A DNA stretch of 47,184 nt, taken from Anaerolineales bacterium (GTDB taxonomy: Bacteria > Chloroflexota > Anaerolineae > Anaerolineales > E44-bin32). Where the stretch lies: contig JARGGH010000025.1 of the NCBI GenBank assembly GCA_029210945.1, forward strand, positions 1-47,184, given 5' to 3'. The notes below the pieces were generated by a model that made no database searches, was not told the DNA's origin, and saw only the letters and a program-made list of their open reading frames with translations. Positions 46,904 to 47,184 of this stretch are shown here, piece after piece. Made by a program: the position numbers and the translations under genes. The first letter of the stretch is position 1, and every line of letters begins with the position of its first letter.

Positions 46904-47184
46904 ATGGCCAAGGAAACATTTGAACGAACAAAGCCGCATATGAACGTGGGGACGATGGGCCACATCGACCATGGGAAGACGACGCTGACGGCGGCGATCA
47001 CGAAGTACAGTGCGTTGAAGGGATTTGCGGACTACCGTCCGTTTGATTCGATCGACAACGCGCCGGAGGAGAAAGAGCGCGGCATCACGATCGCGATTGC
47101 GCACGTGGAGTACGAGACGGACAAGCGCCACTATGCGCACGTGGACATGCCTGGGCACCGGGATTACATCAAGAACATGATCAC
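46904..47184 (+). CDS. tuf: Elongation factor Tu (3' end cut by window)
   Basis: Delivers aminoacyl-tRNA to the ribosome. 93 codons and two bases are present from ATG 46904, after AAGGAGTGGGAACAAGAG. G1 is GHIDHGKTT within [20 protein letters not shown], the effector region [17 protein letters not shown], and G3 is [12 protein letters not shown], where most bacterial EF-Tu have DCPGHADY. Met for Cys and Arg for Ala are unusual; Arg there is normal in archaeal and eukaryotic EF-1A. Synonymous codons ACG and GCG are used far more than in its neighbour fusA, which might reflect a second gene copy or conversion. Last gene visible of the str operon. Confidence 0.96.
   Translation, partial: MAKETFERTKPHMNVGTMGHIDHGKTTLTAAITKYSALKGFADYRPFDSIDNAPEEKERGITIAIAHVEYETDKRHYAHVDMPGHRDYIKNMI

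Overview
The window looks like a chromosomal stretch from a Chloroflexota bacterium, most likely class Anaerolineae or a relative. This is an inference from family content. The pointers are Thr/Pro-rich linkers behind lipoprotein signals, an NBR1-Ig-like lipoprotein, an EF-Tu with the G3 motif DMPGHRD, a Firmicutes-like S12 with an internal extension, and moderately GC-rich housekeeping genes. No 16S rRNA gene is present to settle it. There is no prophage, plasmid or CRISPR array. The only mobile element is one intact ISAs1-family insertion sequence.

Layout. 1-4216: a glycerol catabolism locus, glpK and glpD (the latter cut by the window edge) on the minus strand, divergent from a SorC/DeoR-type regulator. 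4437-4586: tRNA-Pro(GGG) with its own promoter and a terminator. 4589-9553: an M20 dipeptidase, a metal-dependent cyclase, a small membrane protein, a 4-hydroxy-2-oxoglutarate aldolase-like enzyme and an FAD amine oxidoreductase. 9550-11233: folate genes folB and folK, with folE divergent. 11242-13408: a FabL-like enoyl-ACP reductase, two small unknown proteins and a carboxylesterase. 13559-18359: transketolase, an orphan PD-(D/E)XK-like protein, a YwiC-like membrane protein and an XRE-cupin regulator.

18434-21664 is a compact sulfur operon: an ArsR-type repressor, a sulfide:quinone oxidoreductase-like flavoprotein, a DUF1641 protein, a DsrC/TusE-like carrier and a DsrE-like protein. 21895-26687 is a branched-chain amino acid type ABC transporter operon, livKHMGF order, with a possible 16-codon leader peptide. 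recA follows at 26905 with two LexA-like half-perfect boxes in its promoter. 30343-35455 is an operon for recycling SAM by-products: mtnA, adenosine kinase, a GNAT protein, an aldo/keto reductase and ahcY.

35569-47184: a TPR/lytic transglycosylase lipoprotein, the ISAs1 element with a perfect 10-bp target duplication, then rpoB, rpsL, rpsG, fusA and tuf (cut by the edge). rpoB carries a large internal insertion and is not followed by rpoC, which is unusual. No wholly new system is obvious. The best leads are the sulfur operon with its single-cysteine carrier, the SAM recycling operon with two unexplained passengers, the rpoB context and insertion, and the leader peptide before livK.
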